Assembly: GCA_036496425.1 (NCBI GenBank) | Contig: DASXLG010000248.1 | Span: 1 to 64,000, forward strand | From: Terriglobia bacterium | GTDB taxonomy: Bacteria; Acidobacteriota; Terriglobia; 20CM-2-55-15 | Length of the DNA stretch: 64,000 nucleotides | Direction of reading: 5' to 3' | Part shown: positions 41,223 through 50,116 of the stretch, in pieces | Position numbering within the stretch: position 1 is the stretch's first letter | Layout: each line of letters starts with the position of its first letter | Notes under the pieces: model-generated | What the model was told of the DNA's origin: nothing | The model's database searches: none | Seen by the model: only the letters and a program-made list of their open reading frames with translations | Program-made: the position numbers and the translations under genes

Positions 41223-42716
41223 TCAACGCACAGAACCATAGGAACTGATTCGGGTGAGAGTATTCTCAGGCCAACGCCACACCCATAACTGTTTGGCCGC
41301 CAGGTCCCATAAAACCGTTCCATCGTTCCAACTTTGACGGAGCGTTGTTCCGTTCCACGTCGAGATCCATTCGTGTTCGCGCTTCACTGTAAATGGAATC
41401 TCACCGCCCAGAGCCCCGGTAATGTCCCAGTAGGCCTCGAAGACCGTTACGCCGCCCACTTCGGCAGGAACATCGGCTAAGACTAGAGCTCCGGATGGCA
41501 GGTGCGAAAAGGCACCAACAGGCGCACTAGCTATAATCTCCCGTTGTAGCTGCCATGATCGTGCCCAATCCATCGTCCGATATATCGTCGCTATGCTGCA
41601 CAGCACAATAAAAATGGCGGACAAAGCGAGTTCCGATCGGAGCGTTGTTGCAGACCTCCGGGCACCTAGAATTGCTCCGAATCCGACACAGAACCATGTG
41701 CCTACCCCCAGGAATGTTCGCGAAAACACACCAGTGCTCGAAAGACCGTAGCCTGCCATCGCATAGACGCCAGTGCACATTATTGCCGCGAAGACTGCAA
41801 TCACTGGCGCAAAAAATGAATGCTTGAGTGGGGACAAACACCAGATCGCCACGAGTAACGTGATTACTGCCGCAAGAGGATAAGCGACCTCCCGAAACGC
41901 GAGGAACAATTGGTGCGGTAGCCGAACGAATGATCCGACAAAGATTAGGTACCAATTTGCAGCAAACGATTTGGATACGCTGGGAAGATAGTGCGCCGCT
42001 ACACGATTCCAAAGGAGCGCAACCGTTTGGATGCTGCCGAAGCAAACAACACACTGCAAAAGTTGCTTTCGTGATATTCGTGATTCTCGCGAAAACCAAA
42101 CGAGCGCAATGACGGAGAGGAATTGGAAATAGAAAGTCTCGTATGTCAAGATCGAGATGGCATACAGAACAAGAGCAGGCCAGTATTTTCCCGGTTCAAA
42201 TGCTTGACTGCGAAGAAGAATCCGTGCGCTGACAAGAAATGTAAACACAGCCAGAAGGCTTCCGCTGGTAGTCGGCCAGACCGTGCTGCCTAACGCTGTT
42301 GGCAATGCAAGCCAGCACACACCCGCAATTAAACCAGGCGTCTTGTAGGTCGGCGTGAATACATCAACAAAACGCCGGATTGCGTGTGCCACTGCGAGAG
42401 TCAGCAATGCGCAAACGCATTGCCACATAAACGGATTGGCAGTCAGCAACGATGAAACGATCACCATGAAAAGGGCATAGATTGGGCGCGGGGCGAAAAC
42501 CGCCAGGACGGCATTAAATCGTGCGGCAGAAAAGGGCGCGCCGTGTCGCGCAAAGTCCGCGATTGTTGACCAGTCGTCGTGATAGAAACCTAGAACAAAA
42601 GGCCTCCAGGCGACGAGGGCCATCCAAACGGCAGGAAGAAACAAATCAGAGAGTTTCCATCTCTTGACGGTGCGACCTTCTTCCGTCCAGCCCCCAGGCG
42701 ATCCTGTTGCGATCAT
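41223..42716 (-). CDS. Polytopic membrane protein, GT-C-like glycosyltransferase candidate
   Basis: A 497-residue protein with about 11 membrane helices. The first loop has YHDDWSTI, acidic residues in the place where GT-C enzymes carry their catalytic D/E. The last about 110 residues are soluble (VFEAYWDITGALGGEIPFTV ... AKQLWVWRWPENT). The layout fits lipid-linked-sugar glycosyltransferases, but the family is not certain. It stands alone. Confidence 0.6.
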   Translation of the reverse strand: MIATGSPGGWTEEGRTVKRWKLSDLFLPAVWMALVAWRPFVLGFYHDDWSTIADFARHGAPFSAARFNAVLAVFAPRPIYALFMVIVSSLLTANPFMWQCVCALLTLAVAHAIRRFVDVFTPTYKTPGLIAGVCWLALPTALGSTVWPTTSGSLLAVFTFLVSARILLRSQAFEPGKYWPALVLYAISILTYETFYFQFLSVIALVWFSRESRISRKQLLQCVVCFGSIQTVALLWNRVAAHYLPSVSKSFAANWYLIFVGSFVRLPHQLFLAFREVAYPLAAVITLLVAIWCLSPLKHSFFAPVIAVFAAIMCTGVYAMAGYGLSSTGVFSRTFLGVGTWFCVGFGAILGARRSATTLRSELALSAIFIVLCSIATIYRTMDWARSWQLQREIIASAPVGAFSHLPSGALVLADVPAEVGGVTVFEAYWDITGALGGEIPFTVKREHEWISTWNGTTLRQSWNDGTVLWDLAAKQLWVWRWPENTLTRISSYGSVR

Positions 42717-43195
42717 CGCGGCGATTATATCTTCCAGGAAATCTGTAATGGATTCTTAGTTACAGGGCCCAGTGACGTTCAAGTCAAACACTCATTGATT
42801 TCGCCGGATCGGTCTTGGATCTTCCGTCCTTCTTCATGCAGAAACTTTACAGAAGCATGAAGACCTGTCCGGGCAGTTGCGGATATTGTTGCAGCCACAA
42901 TCCAGAGAAGTAAATGAGGGATGGTTAAATGACTCTCCCGGGTTTCGGCCTGAAAAATTGAATTACCGCCGAACGGCGCCCTGCAATAAAGGTACATGGG
43001 TTTGCCGTCCCGAAATTCGACATCTCGTCCCAGGACCGGACACTTCACGGTTACGGCGCCGAATTCAGATTATTGATACAACGCAACTTCAGAGATGGAC
43101 TTCCGCATGCCATGTGCCCGAGCGTTTGTTGAAGGAAGATGTCAACGAATTTCGGGTTTGGAGAGTATTAACACTCTGAAGGAGTCCAGGTATCG
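42717..43195. other. Intergenic region carrying the second direct repeat
   Basis: No confident gene. A minus-strand frame (42779-43048) passes through the repeat at 42895 and has no family motif. Ahead of the ECF sigma gene an inverted repeat AGAGT-N6-ACTCT lies near 43157-43172. Confidence 0.45.
42895..42927. repeat. Direct repeat, copy 2
   Basis: CCACAATCCAGAGAAG followed by TAAATGAGGGATGGTTA; matches 34245-34278 in the same orientation except one G. Confidence 0.8.
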
Positions 43196-43801
43196 ATGGA
43201 AGCCGAACGCACAAACGATTCCGGAGCAGAATTGGATTTCGACGAAGTTGTACGTCGAAACTGGGGGCGCATATTTGGATTGATCACGAAGTTTGAGCGC
43301 GATCGGGACACGGCACGTGATCTCACGCAAGAATGTTTTTCGCACGCATGGCGAGGCTGGCAAGGCTTCAGGCAGGATGCAAGCGTCCGGACATGGCTGT
43401 CGCACATTGCCATTAATGTTCTGAGGAGCCATGCGCGGCGGCAAGCCAGGCGTGCCGCGGAACGCGACCCTGTCTGCCTGAACGATGATCATGCCCGCAC
43501 CCAAAGCTCCCCGGAGACGCTCCTGCTGGTCAAGGAAAAGGTTCAGGCGATCTGGAGTGCCAGCAGCTTCGTTTCGATGCAGCAGTCAACCGCTTTTCGA
43601 CTCCGGTTCGCTCATGATTTGACGATGGTCGAAATCGCCGGAGTCATGGGGATCAGCGAGGGTGCCGTTAAAGGACACCTTTTCCGCGCCGTTCAGACGA
43701 TCCGAAGAGTCATTCGCGGGAAAAATCAGCGAATCAAAGGACGCGGTGCCAGGCGCCCTCGATCTCTCTTGAACGAATTTCCGTATGGGTGTGTGGATTA
43801 A
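43196..43801 (+). CDS. ECF-type RNA polymerase sigma factor
   Basis: A 201-residue sigma-70 family protein. Region 2: FDEVVRRNWGRIFGLITKFE, DTARDLTQECFSHAWRGWQG. Region 4: FRLRFAHDLTMVEIAGVMGI then SEGAVKGHLFRAVQTIRRVI. AAGGAG lies upstream at a rather long distance (11 bases). No anti-sigma gene follows; the next gene is on the other strand. Its regulon cannot be read. Confidence 0.9.
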   Translation: MEAERTNDSGAELDFDEVVRRNWGRIFGLITKFERDRDTARDLTQECFSHAWRGWQGFRQDASVRTWLSHIAINVLRSHARRQARRAAERDPVCLNDDHARTQSSPETLLLVKEKVQAIWSASSFVSMQQSTAFRLRFAHDLTMVEIAGVMGISEGAVKGHLFRAVQTIRRVIRGKNQRIKGRGARRPRSLLNEFPYGCVD

Positions 43802-43966
43802 GCGGAACGCCACCGTGCAAAAGAGCATCAGTTGATCCTGATTGGTTGCGTAAGCATTGTTTCGCCAATTGCAACTGCCTTGGTCGTGAAGCCGCGTAGC
43901 GCGGGAAGGTGTTGGTCGCTTTTTTAGTATTGTTCATTGGGTCATTGTCGCAAACCCACAGATGAT

Positions 43967-44293
43967 TTATGCCGCGGGGCGGCCGCGTGACCGGGAACGC
44001 GATCTACGAACATCCAAAGCCAGGCCGAGCCGATCTGCATAGATAAGCAACTTCTCAATGCTCATTTGCGAAATCTTGCCGCATAGAAGATTGCTCACAA
44101 CAGGCTGATGCTCATCGAGAACCTTCACGAGATCTGCCTGTGTATATTTCTTCCGTTTGATTTCATCAGCAATGGCAATGAGTATGTTGGCCTTGAATTT
44201 CAATGCCAGAGCTTTCCCGGCGGAAAGGCCTAAATCGCGGAAAACGTCTCCACGTGTGACATGGCTTGGTTTATTTCTTTGATCGCTTCGCAT
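43967..44293 (-). CDS. XRE-family antitoxin
   Basis: A 108-residue helix-turn-helix protein (DEIKRKKYTQADLVKVLDEH, QPVVSNLLCGKISQMSIEKL), the type encoded after Gp49/RelE-like toxins. GAGGAAG precedes the ATG. The toxin gene directly upstream is broken. Confidence 0.85.
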   Translation of the reverse strand: MRSDQRNKPSHVTRGDVFRDLGLSAGKALALKFKANILIAIADEIKRKKYTQADLVKVLDEHQPVVSNLLCGKISQMSIEKLLIYADRLGLALDVRRSRSRSRGRPAA

Positions 44294-44331
44294 GCTTTCT
44301 TTCTTCCTCTATTCGTTTCCGAACCATCCCG

Positions 44332-44629
44332 CTAGTCCGTCTTCCTGCTCTGCTTTTCGAAGCAATGAAGCACGTAGATCACGTTTTCGATCTTCGAAAG
44401 GTAGATGACTCGATACCACGTCCGCTCATCGGCTGTTTTTAGCTCGTAAACACCAGGACCTACCGATTCCATGCGGCGTGTTTCGATCATGGGCTGACGG
44501 CCTGTTGCAGTTCGAACAGAGCAAAGCCGAGATCTCCTCGTGGTCCTTCCGCAAAGCTTGCCAGCACGTTCTTACATCGCCTTCCCAATGGATCTCCGCG
44601 AGCTGTGGTTTGGTCTCTTTCCCACTCAC
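44332..44629 (-). pseudogene. RelE/Gp49-like toxin with two frameshifts
   Basis: Three pieces in different frames make one toxin: HWEGDVR, then NVLASFAEGPRGDLGFALFE then LQQ, then MIETRRMESVGPGVYELK and RTWYRVIYLSKIENVIYVLH then CFEKQSRKTD. The last piece is the Gp49-like core. The likely start is GTG at 44629 and the stop TAG is at 44332-44334, 38 bases before the antitoxin gene. Confidence 0.7.
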
Positions 44630-45060
44630 TTGTGGAGCATAATACCAGCCGACGACTATAATGGATTTATTATAATCACAGTCGAATGCTACCAAAGGGG
44701 CACTGGTAAAGAAACTGCTCGACAAACAGCAGCGAACCCGTTGCCAACGTCAATGATTCGCTCGCCGGCAGGCCATAGAGGCTGCGCATAGCGAACCAAC
44801 AGCTAACGCGATCGGCGCGGCCTCCGGTCTGATGATCAGGCGATTTCAATGATCTGCTTTCACCCTAGCAAGTCCTTGGCAGCGCGTCACTTATGGTGGA
44901 TTCCAGGCTGAATGGGTGCTCTTTACAAAGCGAAGCCGGATTGTTGTTCAATTCCGCTCCGTGCAGAAGCTTTCCGAAAACTAATGAACGAAAGGAGCCG
45001 CTGCTCTGTCTAGCAAATAGAAGACGAATCCTTGCCGATGACGGAGGAAACGAGGAAACC
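44630..45060. other. Region without a recognisable gene
   Basis: About 430 bases between the toxin relic and a truncated TIGR03435 gene. No frame has family motifs. Confidence 0.45.
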
Positions 45061-45255
45061 ATGCGACGCAGCTCCGGTAGAATCCTGCTCGCGTTACTGA
45101 TTGCGCTGAGTCGTTCAGGCGCTCTCGTGCTTGCACAAACGGGCGTGGATAAGGTACCCGAGTGGCAGAAAGCGGCAGGTGGCAAGGTGTTGTTTGATGT
45201 GGCTTCCATCAAGTTGGCCAACCCAGCCATTCCTGCGCAGTCAACCGAGAACTGA
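45061..45255 (+). pseudogene. TIGR03435-family protein, N-terminal fragment
   Basis: MRRSSGRILLALLIALSRSG is a signal peptide, followed by PEWQKAAGGKVLFDVASIKL, the conserved start of TIGR03435 proteins, and then a premature end. The full copy begins two bases downstream, so the upstream paralogue was cut down to 64 codons. Confidence 0.75.
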
Positions 45256-45257
45256 AA

Positions 45258-45983
45258 ATGCGCTATAGGAACATTGCATTCGCGTTTCCGGCCATTATGT
45301 TCGTCGTCTACGGGGCGGCGCATGCGCAGTCCGCCCGCCCTCAGTTTGAAGTGGCTTCGGTCAAAACGAACAAGTCAGGAGGTCCTCCGGGCATCCTTGG
45401 AACGGAAGGCAATCGTTTTATCGCAGAAAACTACCCAATTGTATTGCTGATCCAGAGGGCATACGGGTTTCCCGATGAGTGGCTCACGAGGGATCGGTTG
45501 ATTGGCGGGCCCGGCTGGATACAGAACGACCGTTTCGATATTGAAGCCAAGATTGAAGGCGATCCACGCGCAATTCCGAACGAGCAGGTGTGGCTCATGG
45601 TCCGATCGCTTCTGGAAGATCGGTTTCAGCTGAAAGTACACCACGAGACGCGAGAGTTTCCGGTCTTCAATCTGCTCGTCGCAAACGGTGGTTTAAAGAT
45701 GAAGTTATCGAGCGACCAGACTCCCCCCAAATCCGACGAAGAGGTCGCTACCTTCGACCCAGCGTCTCCGCCCCGCGGTGAAACGGCGGCAACACGCACT
45801 CCGTCAGGTGACTTCGATTTCCGCCTCGAATTCGTTCCCGACGAGTTGTCGGGTAACCCCGATATATCCGGCCCCACCATCTTCACCGCACTTCAGGAGC
45901 AGCTTGGTCTCAAGCTCGAAAGCGGCAAAGCGCCTGTTGACGTGCTGGTTATTGATTCAATTCAACGCCCTTCGGAAAACTGA
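45258..45983 (+). CDS. TIGR03435-family secreted protein
   Basis: A 241-residue protein: signal peptide (MRYRNIAFAFPAIMFVVYGA), RPQFEVASVKTNKSGG, LIQRAYGFPDEWLTRDRLIG then GPGWIQNDRFDIEAKIEG, LRVHHETREFPVF-type core and the terminal VDVLVIDSIQRPSEN. This family is strongly expanded in Acidobacteriota; its function is unknown. It is complete, unlike the pieces at 33487 and 45061. Confidence 0.9.
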   Translation: MRYRNIAFAFPAIMFVVYGAAHAQSARPQFEVASVKTNKSGGPPGILGTEGNRFIAENYPIVLLIQRAYGFPDEWLTRDRLIGGPGWIQNDRFDIEAKIEGDPRAIPNEQVWLMVRSLLEDRFQLKVHHETREFPVFNLLVANGGLKMKLSSDQTPPKSDEEVATFDPASPPRGETAATRTPSGDFDFRLEFVPDELSGNPDISGPTIFTALQEQLGLKLESGKAPVDVLVIDSIQRPSEN

Positions 45984-46127
45984 CTCGTGGAGTTCTGGGG
46001 ACAGACACCAAATTCGTCAGGAGATAATTCGGTGTCCCGGAACCTCGCGGCACGATCAAACGTATTTGGTTTCCTGGAGTCGAAGCGCATTCGGTCACCT
46101 CAAACCCGTTCCGTATTTGGAGGCTTT

Positions 46128-47297
46128 ATGACCTTTCGCAGGTCACTGTTTGCAGCCGCAATCGTTGTCGCGGTTACAGGTCTTCTTCCAGTATTAGTCC
46201 CCGCGATGGTGGTCCAGACCACAGCGTTGCCTGCCGAAATCAGCGACAAGGATTTCTGGCGGATGATCGTGGACCTTTCCGAGCCGGGTGGCACGTATAC
46301 CTACGAAAACTTCATCTCTAACGAGCTTCAATACCAGGACGTGGTTCCGGCACTCAAAAAGACCACGAAGCCGGGCCGGGTCTATATCGGCGTCGGTCCC
46401 GAGCAAAATTTCACGTACGCGGCGGTATTGCAGTCGAAGCTGGCGTTCGTCATCGACATCCGCCGGCAGAACATGGTCGAGATGCTGATGTACAAAGCGC
46501 TCTTCGACATGTCTCCAAAGCGCGCTGACTTTGTGAGCAATCTGTTCTCGCGCCCGAGGCCCGCTGGCCTCGACAGCAAAACAACACCGGCGGCGCTTTT
46601 TACCGCCTACGAGAGCGCCAAAGTGGATCCCGATCTGTCGGCAAAGAACCTGGCGGCCATCAAAGCGTACATGACCAGACATGGTTATGAACTCACCAGC
46701 GAAGACATCCGCAGCATCGACAAGGTCTTTGACGCTTTTACTCGTGGTGGACCAGGCATCAACTACTATTTTGCCAGTGCAGCTCCGGTGGGGCTCGGGC
46801 CTTCCAGAGAGGGGACCTACACCCGGATGATGAACACCACCGATAGTACCGGCCACAACTCGTCATTCCTGTCGGCTGAAGAGAACTATCTGTACGTGCG
46901 TGAGATGCAGCGCAAGAACCTGATCGTTCCGTTAGTCGGTGATTTCGCCGGGCCGGCCGTGATCCGCAATATCGGCCGCTATCTGACCGAGCACAAAGCA
47001 ACAGTGGGGGCGTTCTACATTTCCAATGTCGAAACCTATCTCAGTGATGCGCAGAAACAGACCTTCTACGAAAACGTCGCCACACTGCCCGTGGATTCTT
47101 CCAGCATGTTCATCCGCCACATCCTGGGTAACCCGGCGCGAGGTTTGTCATGGTGGAGGCCGGGTATGAGCAATGTCAGCACCGTTGCACCTATGAGCCA
47201 ATTCATCAGCCAAATAAAATCCGGACGGAAGCCTACCTTTCAGGAGATTGTTCGAGAGACGAAGAATCCTGACGTACTCGGTGGCGTTTCGCGATGA
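46128..47297 (+). CDS. Conserved secreted protein, 389 aa, unknown function
   Basis: Signal peptide MTFRRSLFAAAIVVAVTGLL, then SDKDFWRMIVDLSEPGGTYT, YIGVGPEQNFTYAAVLQSKL, AFVIDIRRQNMVEMLMYKAL and LFSRPRP. The GxGPEQNFTY ... F-V-I-D-I-R-R pattern is highly conserved in a family I know only as hypothetical; it has some look of a nucleotide or SAM-binding fold. I choose the ATG at 46128 because it starts the signal peptide and GGAGG lies just upstream (4-base spacer); the frame is open from 45987. Confidence 0.75.
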   Translation: MTFRRSLFAAAIVVAVTGLLPVLVPAMVVQTTALPAEISDKDFWRMIVDLSEPGGTYTYENFISNELQYQDVVPALKKTTKPGRVYIGVGPEQNFTYAAVLQSKLAFVIDIRRQNMVEMLMYKALFDMSPKRADFVSNLFSRPRPAGLDSKTTPAALFTAYESAKVDPDLSAKNLAAIKAYMTRHGYELTSEDIRSIDKVFDAFTRGGPGINYYFASAAPVGLGPSREGTYTRMMNTTDSTGHNSSFLSAEENYLYVREMQRKNLIVPLVGDFAGPAVIRNIGRYLTEHKATVGAFYISNVETYLSDAQKQTFYENVATLPVDSSSMFIRHILGNPARGLSWWRPGMSNVSTVAPMSQFISQIKSGRKPTFQEIVRETKNPDVLGGVSR

Positions 47298-47510
47298 TGA
47301 AAGAACGGGCACATCGTCTGTCGGTCGTTCCAACATCGCGGGTATTGAGGATCGTCCTCAGGACCCGCACGATTTCACTCGCGCCGCCCTCCCGCGGCGT
47401 GTTGTTCAAGCGGATCACTTTTTCCGCTTAACACCACCGAATCAGAGAAGAAGGCGACTGGCGCATTCCCACCCCTCCGCATGCCCCGGCTCCCGGCCTT
47501 GAGAGCCATC

Positions 47511-47735
47511 TCACTTTCGCCGAAACTTACGCCGTGAATTCGTGGCGGGTTTCTTCACGCCATTCGAAACGCCGGCGAGGTCGGAGGTGGCGGCATAGAC
47601 GGATTGGACTCCAACGCCGGACGGATTCTCAACGCGCTCTCGAACCAGTGCCGCGATGCTGCGGCCGCTAGCCTCCGCCTGACGCCGGAGCCGGCGCAGT
47701 GTTTCGTCAGGAAGCTTGATGGTGATACCCTTCAT
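47511..47735 (-). CDS. RHH (CopG/Arc-type) antitoxin
   Basis: A 74-residue protein: MKGITIKLPDETLRRLRRQA then EASGRSIAALVRERVE, a ribbon-helix-helix fold of the kind paired with PIN toxins, followed by a basic tail. I choose the ATG at 47735 at the start of the fold. No toxin gene follows on this strand, so it may be an orphan. Confidence 0.75.
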   Translation of the reverse strand: MKGITIKLPDETLRRLRRQAEASGRSIAALVRERVENPSGVGVQSVYAATSDLAGVSNGVKKPATNSRRKFRRK

Positions 47736-47812
47736 AACCTCAAACGGTAACTCGTTTATGATAATTGGGCAACGCCGTGCACAGACGTATGATCTGATCA
47801 AGTACAAGCAAA

Positions 47813-48439
47813 CTAAAGCTTGGGAACGATCGTGAGAAAGTACTGCTTGACCTGGCTCCAGGTCATCGGCCGCAGCATGTGTGGCATCGGATCTTTTTCG
47901 GCGTCAGCGAAGTATGTGAGCGATTTTTTCAGATGGATATCGCTGAAGCTCGCTGGGGAAAACTTTCGTTCAAGCAAACGAAGAATCTCATCCAAACCGT
48001 ACTGCTGGGACAATACATACAAATCGACGAAGTCACGCTTGGTTCCTCGGCTGGCAATCGCGGTGAGTTTCATTGCCGCGATGTCCCGCGGATCGGCAAC
48101 GGCTACTCCTTCGTAGGTCGTGAACGGAAACAGTATCGGATAGTGGTATCCAAGGAAACTGACTTTCGTAGAGCCGATGTGAAGGTGCAAGGTCTCCGGC
48201 GCTTTCGATTGGATTGCCAGCCCTGCAAGGCATTGTAGTTTGCTCAAGAGAGGATCTTCCTCTACCGTCTCAGAGGAGAAAAAATCCAGATCGACGGACG
48301 TCCGGTATCCCAGCTGCAGCGCCAGAGCCGTGCCGCCTGCCAGATAAAACGAAGCGAGAACCGGCATGCGGCTCAACCTGGCGAGCGTCTTTTTCGCCTC
48401 TTCCGGCAACACCTCCGGATGCCAATCAGCGTTTTGCAT
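47813..48439 (-). CDS. AbiEii/AbiGii-type nucleotidyltransferase toxin
   Basis: A 208-residue protein with YLAGGTALALQLGYRTSVDL then DFFS, the catalytic nucleotidyltransferase motif (GG ... DxD), and DIAAMKLTAIASRGTKRDFV then DLY. This family modifies tRNA in the AbiE type IV toxin-antitoxin systems. It overlaps the upstream partner gene by 14 bases. Confidence 0.9.
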   Translation of the reverse strand: MQNADWHPEVLPEEAKKTLARLSRMPVLASFYLAGGTALALQLGYRTSVDLDFFSSETVEEDPLLSKLQCLAGLAIQSKAPETLHLHIGSTKVSFLGYHYPILFPFTTYEGVAVADPRDIAAMKLTAIASRGTKRDFVDLYVLSQQYGLDEILRLLERKFSPASFSDIHLKKSLTYFADAEKDPMPHMLRPMTWSQVKQYFLTIVPKL

Positions 48440-48704
48440 GCGTTAATAAACGAAGAACGGCTACATCGTGCGCCGGAATCTGGTAGATCAAAGCCCAATA
48501 ATTGGCCGATTTAGGAGTGAGCCGCCCGTTGGTCCGTATCACCTCTTTGATTTGCTCTTCCGAAAACTGCTCCTGCAGCCAGCCAACAGCCTTCGAATCC
48601 CCCAGCTCGAGAATGCGTTCGATGGTGTATTCCGGGTGGGCGTGAGGATCGAACGATCCATCGTCAATGTCCCAAAAATATGCGCGTAAATACTGCGGAA
48701 TCAC
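48426..48704 (-). CDS. DUF6922-like partner of the AbiEii toxin
   Basis: A 92-residue protein: VIPQYLRAYFWDIDDGSFDP, PEYTIERILELGDSKAVGWL, LTPKSANYWALIYQI. This short family sits upstream of AbiEii-like genes and presumably acts as antitoxin. The GTG at 48704 matches the usual start; an ATG at 48758 is possible. Confidence 0.75.
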   Translation of the reverse strand: MIPQYLRAYFWDIDDGSFDPHAHPEYTIERILELGDSKAVGWLQEQFSEEQIKEVIRTNGRLTPKSANYWALIYQIPAHDVAVLRLLTHAKR

Positions 48705-49189
48705 TAAGTTAGTGTAGCACGGCCGGGCTTCGGCAGCAACCCGTCTCACCTGCAGCAAAATCGAGACGTGCCGGGATACGCGTTGGTGGTAAGCAAGAGC
48801 GGCGCAAAATTGAAGCCAGGCTAAAGAGGACGAAGCGATCGGAGCGAGCTTAAACGGCTATGGCCGGATCTTCCGGGGAATGCCTGTCGCGATCTGACGC
48901 CGCTCGAGAATGATTCGCCCCAGCCCGCCGCCCAGGGAATCCGGGAAGCGCGTTTGCCCGCCTCTCGGCCGCGGTCGAGGAACAACTGGGGATTGATCTT
49001 GGAGCCGCGAAGAATTCCTGTTGAGAACCTCCTCATTAGACCAAGCGGCACGGCCTTCGGCGAACTAACACAAGTCTGAACGTCTCAAAACGTAAGTTTT
49101 GGAACGATATCGGAAGGCGCTGAAGTCAAGGTCTCTACAGGCACACGGCGATTTCCCCATGGAAACATTCCGCGCTGGCAACAGACGGC
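48705..49189. other. Region without a recognisable gene
   Basis: About 485 bases. Both strands were read; several short frames are broken by stops and none gave a convincing motif. Confidence 0.45.
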
Positions 49190-49246
49190 CTAGGTTTTCT
49201 TCTTCGGCTTCTTCTTTTCTTTTTTCGGTTTGTCTCCGCGTCCCAT
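49190..49246 (-). CDS. Lysine-rich micropeptide, 18 aa
   Basis: MGRGDKPKKEKKKPKKKT. The MGRGDK start resembles bTHX-like ribosomal peptides and other tiny basic proteins. There is no strong ribosome-binding site. It may be a real micropeptide or chance. Confidence 0.3.
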   Translation of the reverse strand: MGRGDKPKKEKKKPKKKT

Positions 49247-49374
49247 AAAGATAAGTATGCCAGTTTTCCATGAAAACAGGAAGATCGAGGATAGACAGTG
49301 CTACTACTTTCGTGCGCAAGCTTCGGGACCCGTGGGAATGGAAAAGTAATAAACCTTTGGGCAACTGTCGCGCC

Positions 49375-49791
49375 CTATCCGACGGAGTATGGAAATTGAC
49401 GCAAAACCCTCAGTTCGAGGTGTTCTTCGAATGGATCGAAGTCGCGGTCGTTGTGGAGGAGTGGAAAGCCGCGCTCGATGCAGAATGTGGCGATCCAACA
49501 GTCGACGGTCTTGCGGACTGTAATTCCCTTGCTTCGAAGCTTGCGATAATTTGCAGCACTCTGGATAGCGTTCCGGCGCCCGATCATCAGGTAGATTGGA
49601 AAATTTGAGAAATGGCGCTTCACGGAACGGAACTCTTTGTCAGAATCGATACCTTGCAGGACCTCGCTCAGGATCACATCGCCAAGTGCAGCTTCGCCAC
49701 GACGGATGATGCGTTCGAGAAGGTCGGTTTGCTCGCTTTTCGAATCACGAAAGAAGTCGATCCAAACTGTTGTGTCAACGATTGCCGGCAC
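49375..49791 (-). CDS. VapC-type PIN-domain toxin
   Basis: A 138-residue PIN protein: VPAIVDTTVWIDFFRDS (first acid), LGDVILSEVLQGI, KTVDCWIATFCIERGFPLLH then NDRDFDPF (later acids). I use the GTG at 49791, directly before the conserved core; it overlaps the antitoxin gene by 17 bases. An ATG at 49827 is an alternative. Confidence 0.87.
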   Translation of the reverse strand: MPAIVDTTVWIDFFRDSKSEQTDLLERIIRRGEAALGDVILSEVLQGIDSDKEFRSVKRHFSNFPIYLMIGRRNAIQSAANYRKLRSKGITVRKTVDCWIATFCIERGFPLLHNDRDFDPFEEHLELRVLRQFPYSVG

Positions 49792-50002
49792 GAGGGCGCC
49801 CGGTTCGCGAGGAGTCGAGGTCTCCACGCCAGTGGATCTTGCCCTGGAGTGAAAGGATTGTTTCCTGCTTCTTCAGACGGATGAGCGTTCGCAAGGCTTC
49901 GTCAACCACAGCTTTCTTCGTTGGCAAGGATGTCAGCTTCTGAGCCTCAGTTATCAACTGATCATCCAGGATGATGTTGGTTCGCAATTGGACCACCCCC
50001 AT
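49775..50002 (-). CDS. VapB-type antitoxin
   Basis: A 75-residue protein: LRTNIILDDQLITEAQKLTS, KKAVVDEALRTLIRLKKQET, GKIHWRGDLDSSR. The last segment is the typical toxin-contacting VapB tail. The ATG at 50002 is chosen over 50020 by family length. Confidence 0.9.
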   Translation of the reverse strand: MGVVQLRTNIILDDQLITEAQKLTSLPTKKAVVDEALRTLIRLKKQETILSLQGKIHWRGDLDSSRTGRPRAGNR

Positions 50003-50116
50003 GTGTATAGTATCGCCCACTTATGTGTATGATCAATCAAATGTGGAACAGCGCCAATCCCCTCTGTTCCGGCACCAGCCGCTACATTTCCCGCATCGGC
50101 CAGAAAGAGTCTTGGA

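Noticed and set aside
42779-43048. An 89-codon minus-strand frame
   Set aside because: It is produced by reading through the direct repeat at 42895 and has no conserved motif.
48830-49060. A possible piece of a modular synthase or other large enzyme (frame with a LSAAVEEQLGIDLG-like stretch)
   Set aside because: The stretch is short, interrupted by stops and matches nothing firmly.
49065-49364. A 99-codon minus-strand frame near the micropeptide
   Set aside because: No family-like sequence; only the 18-codon frame within it in another phase has a recognisable pattern.
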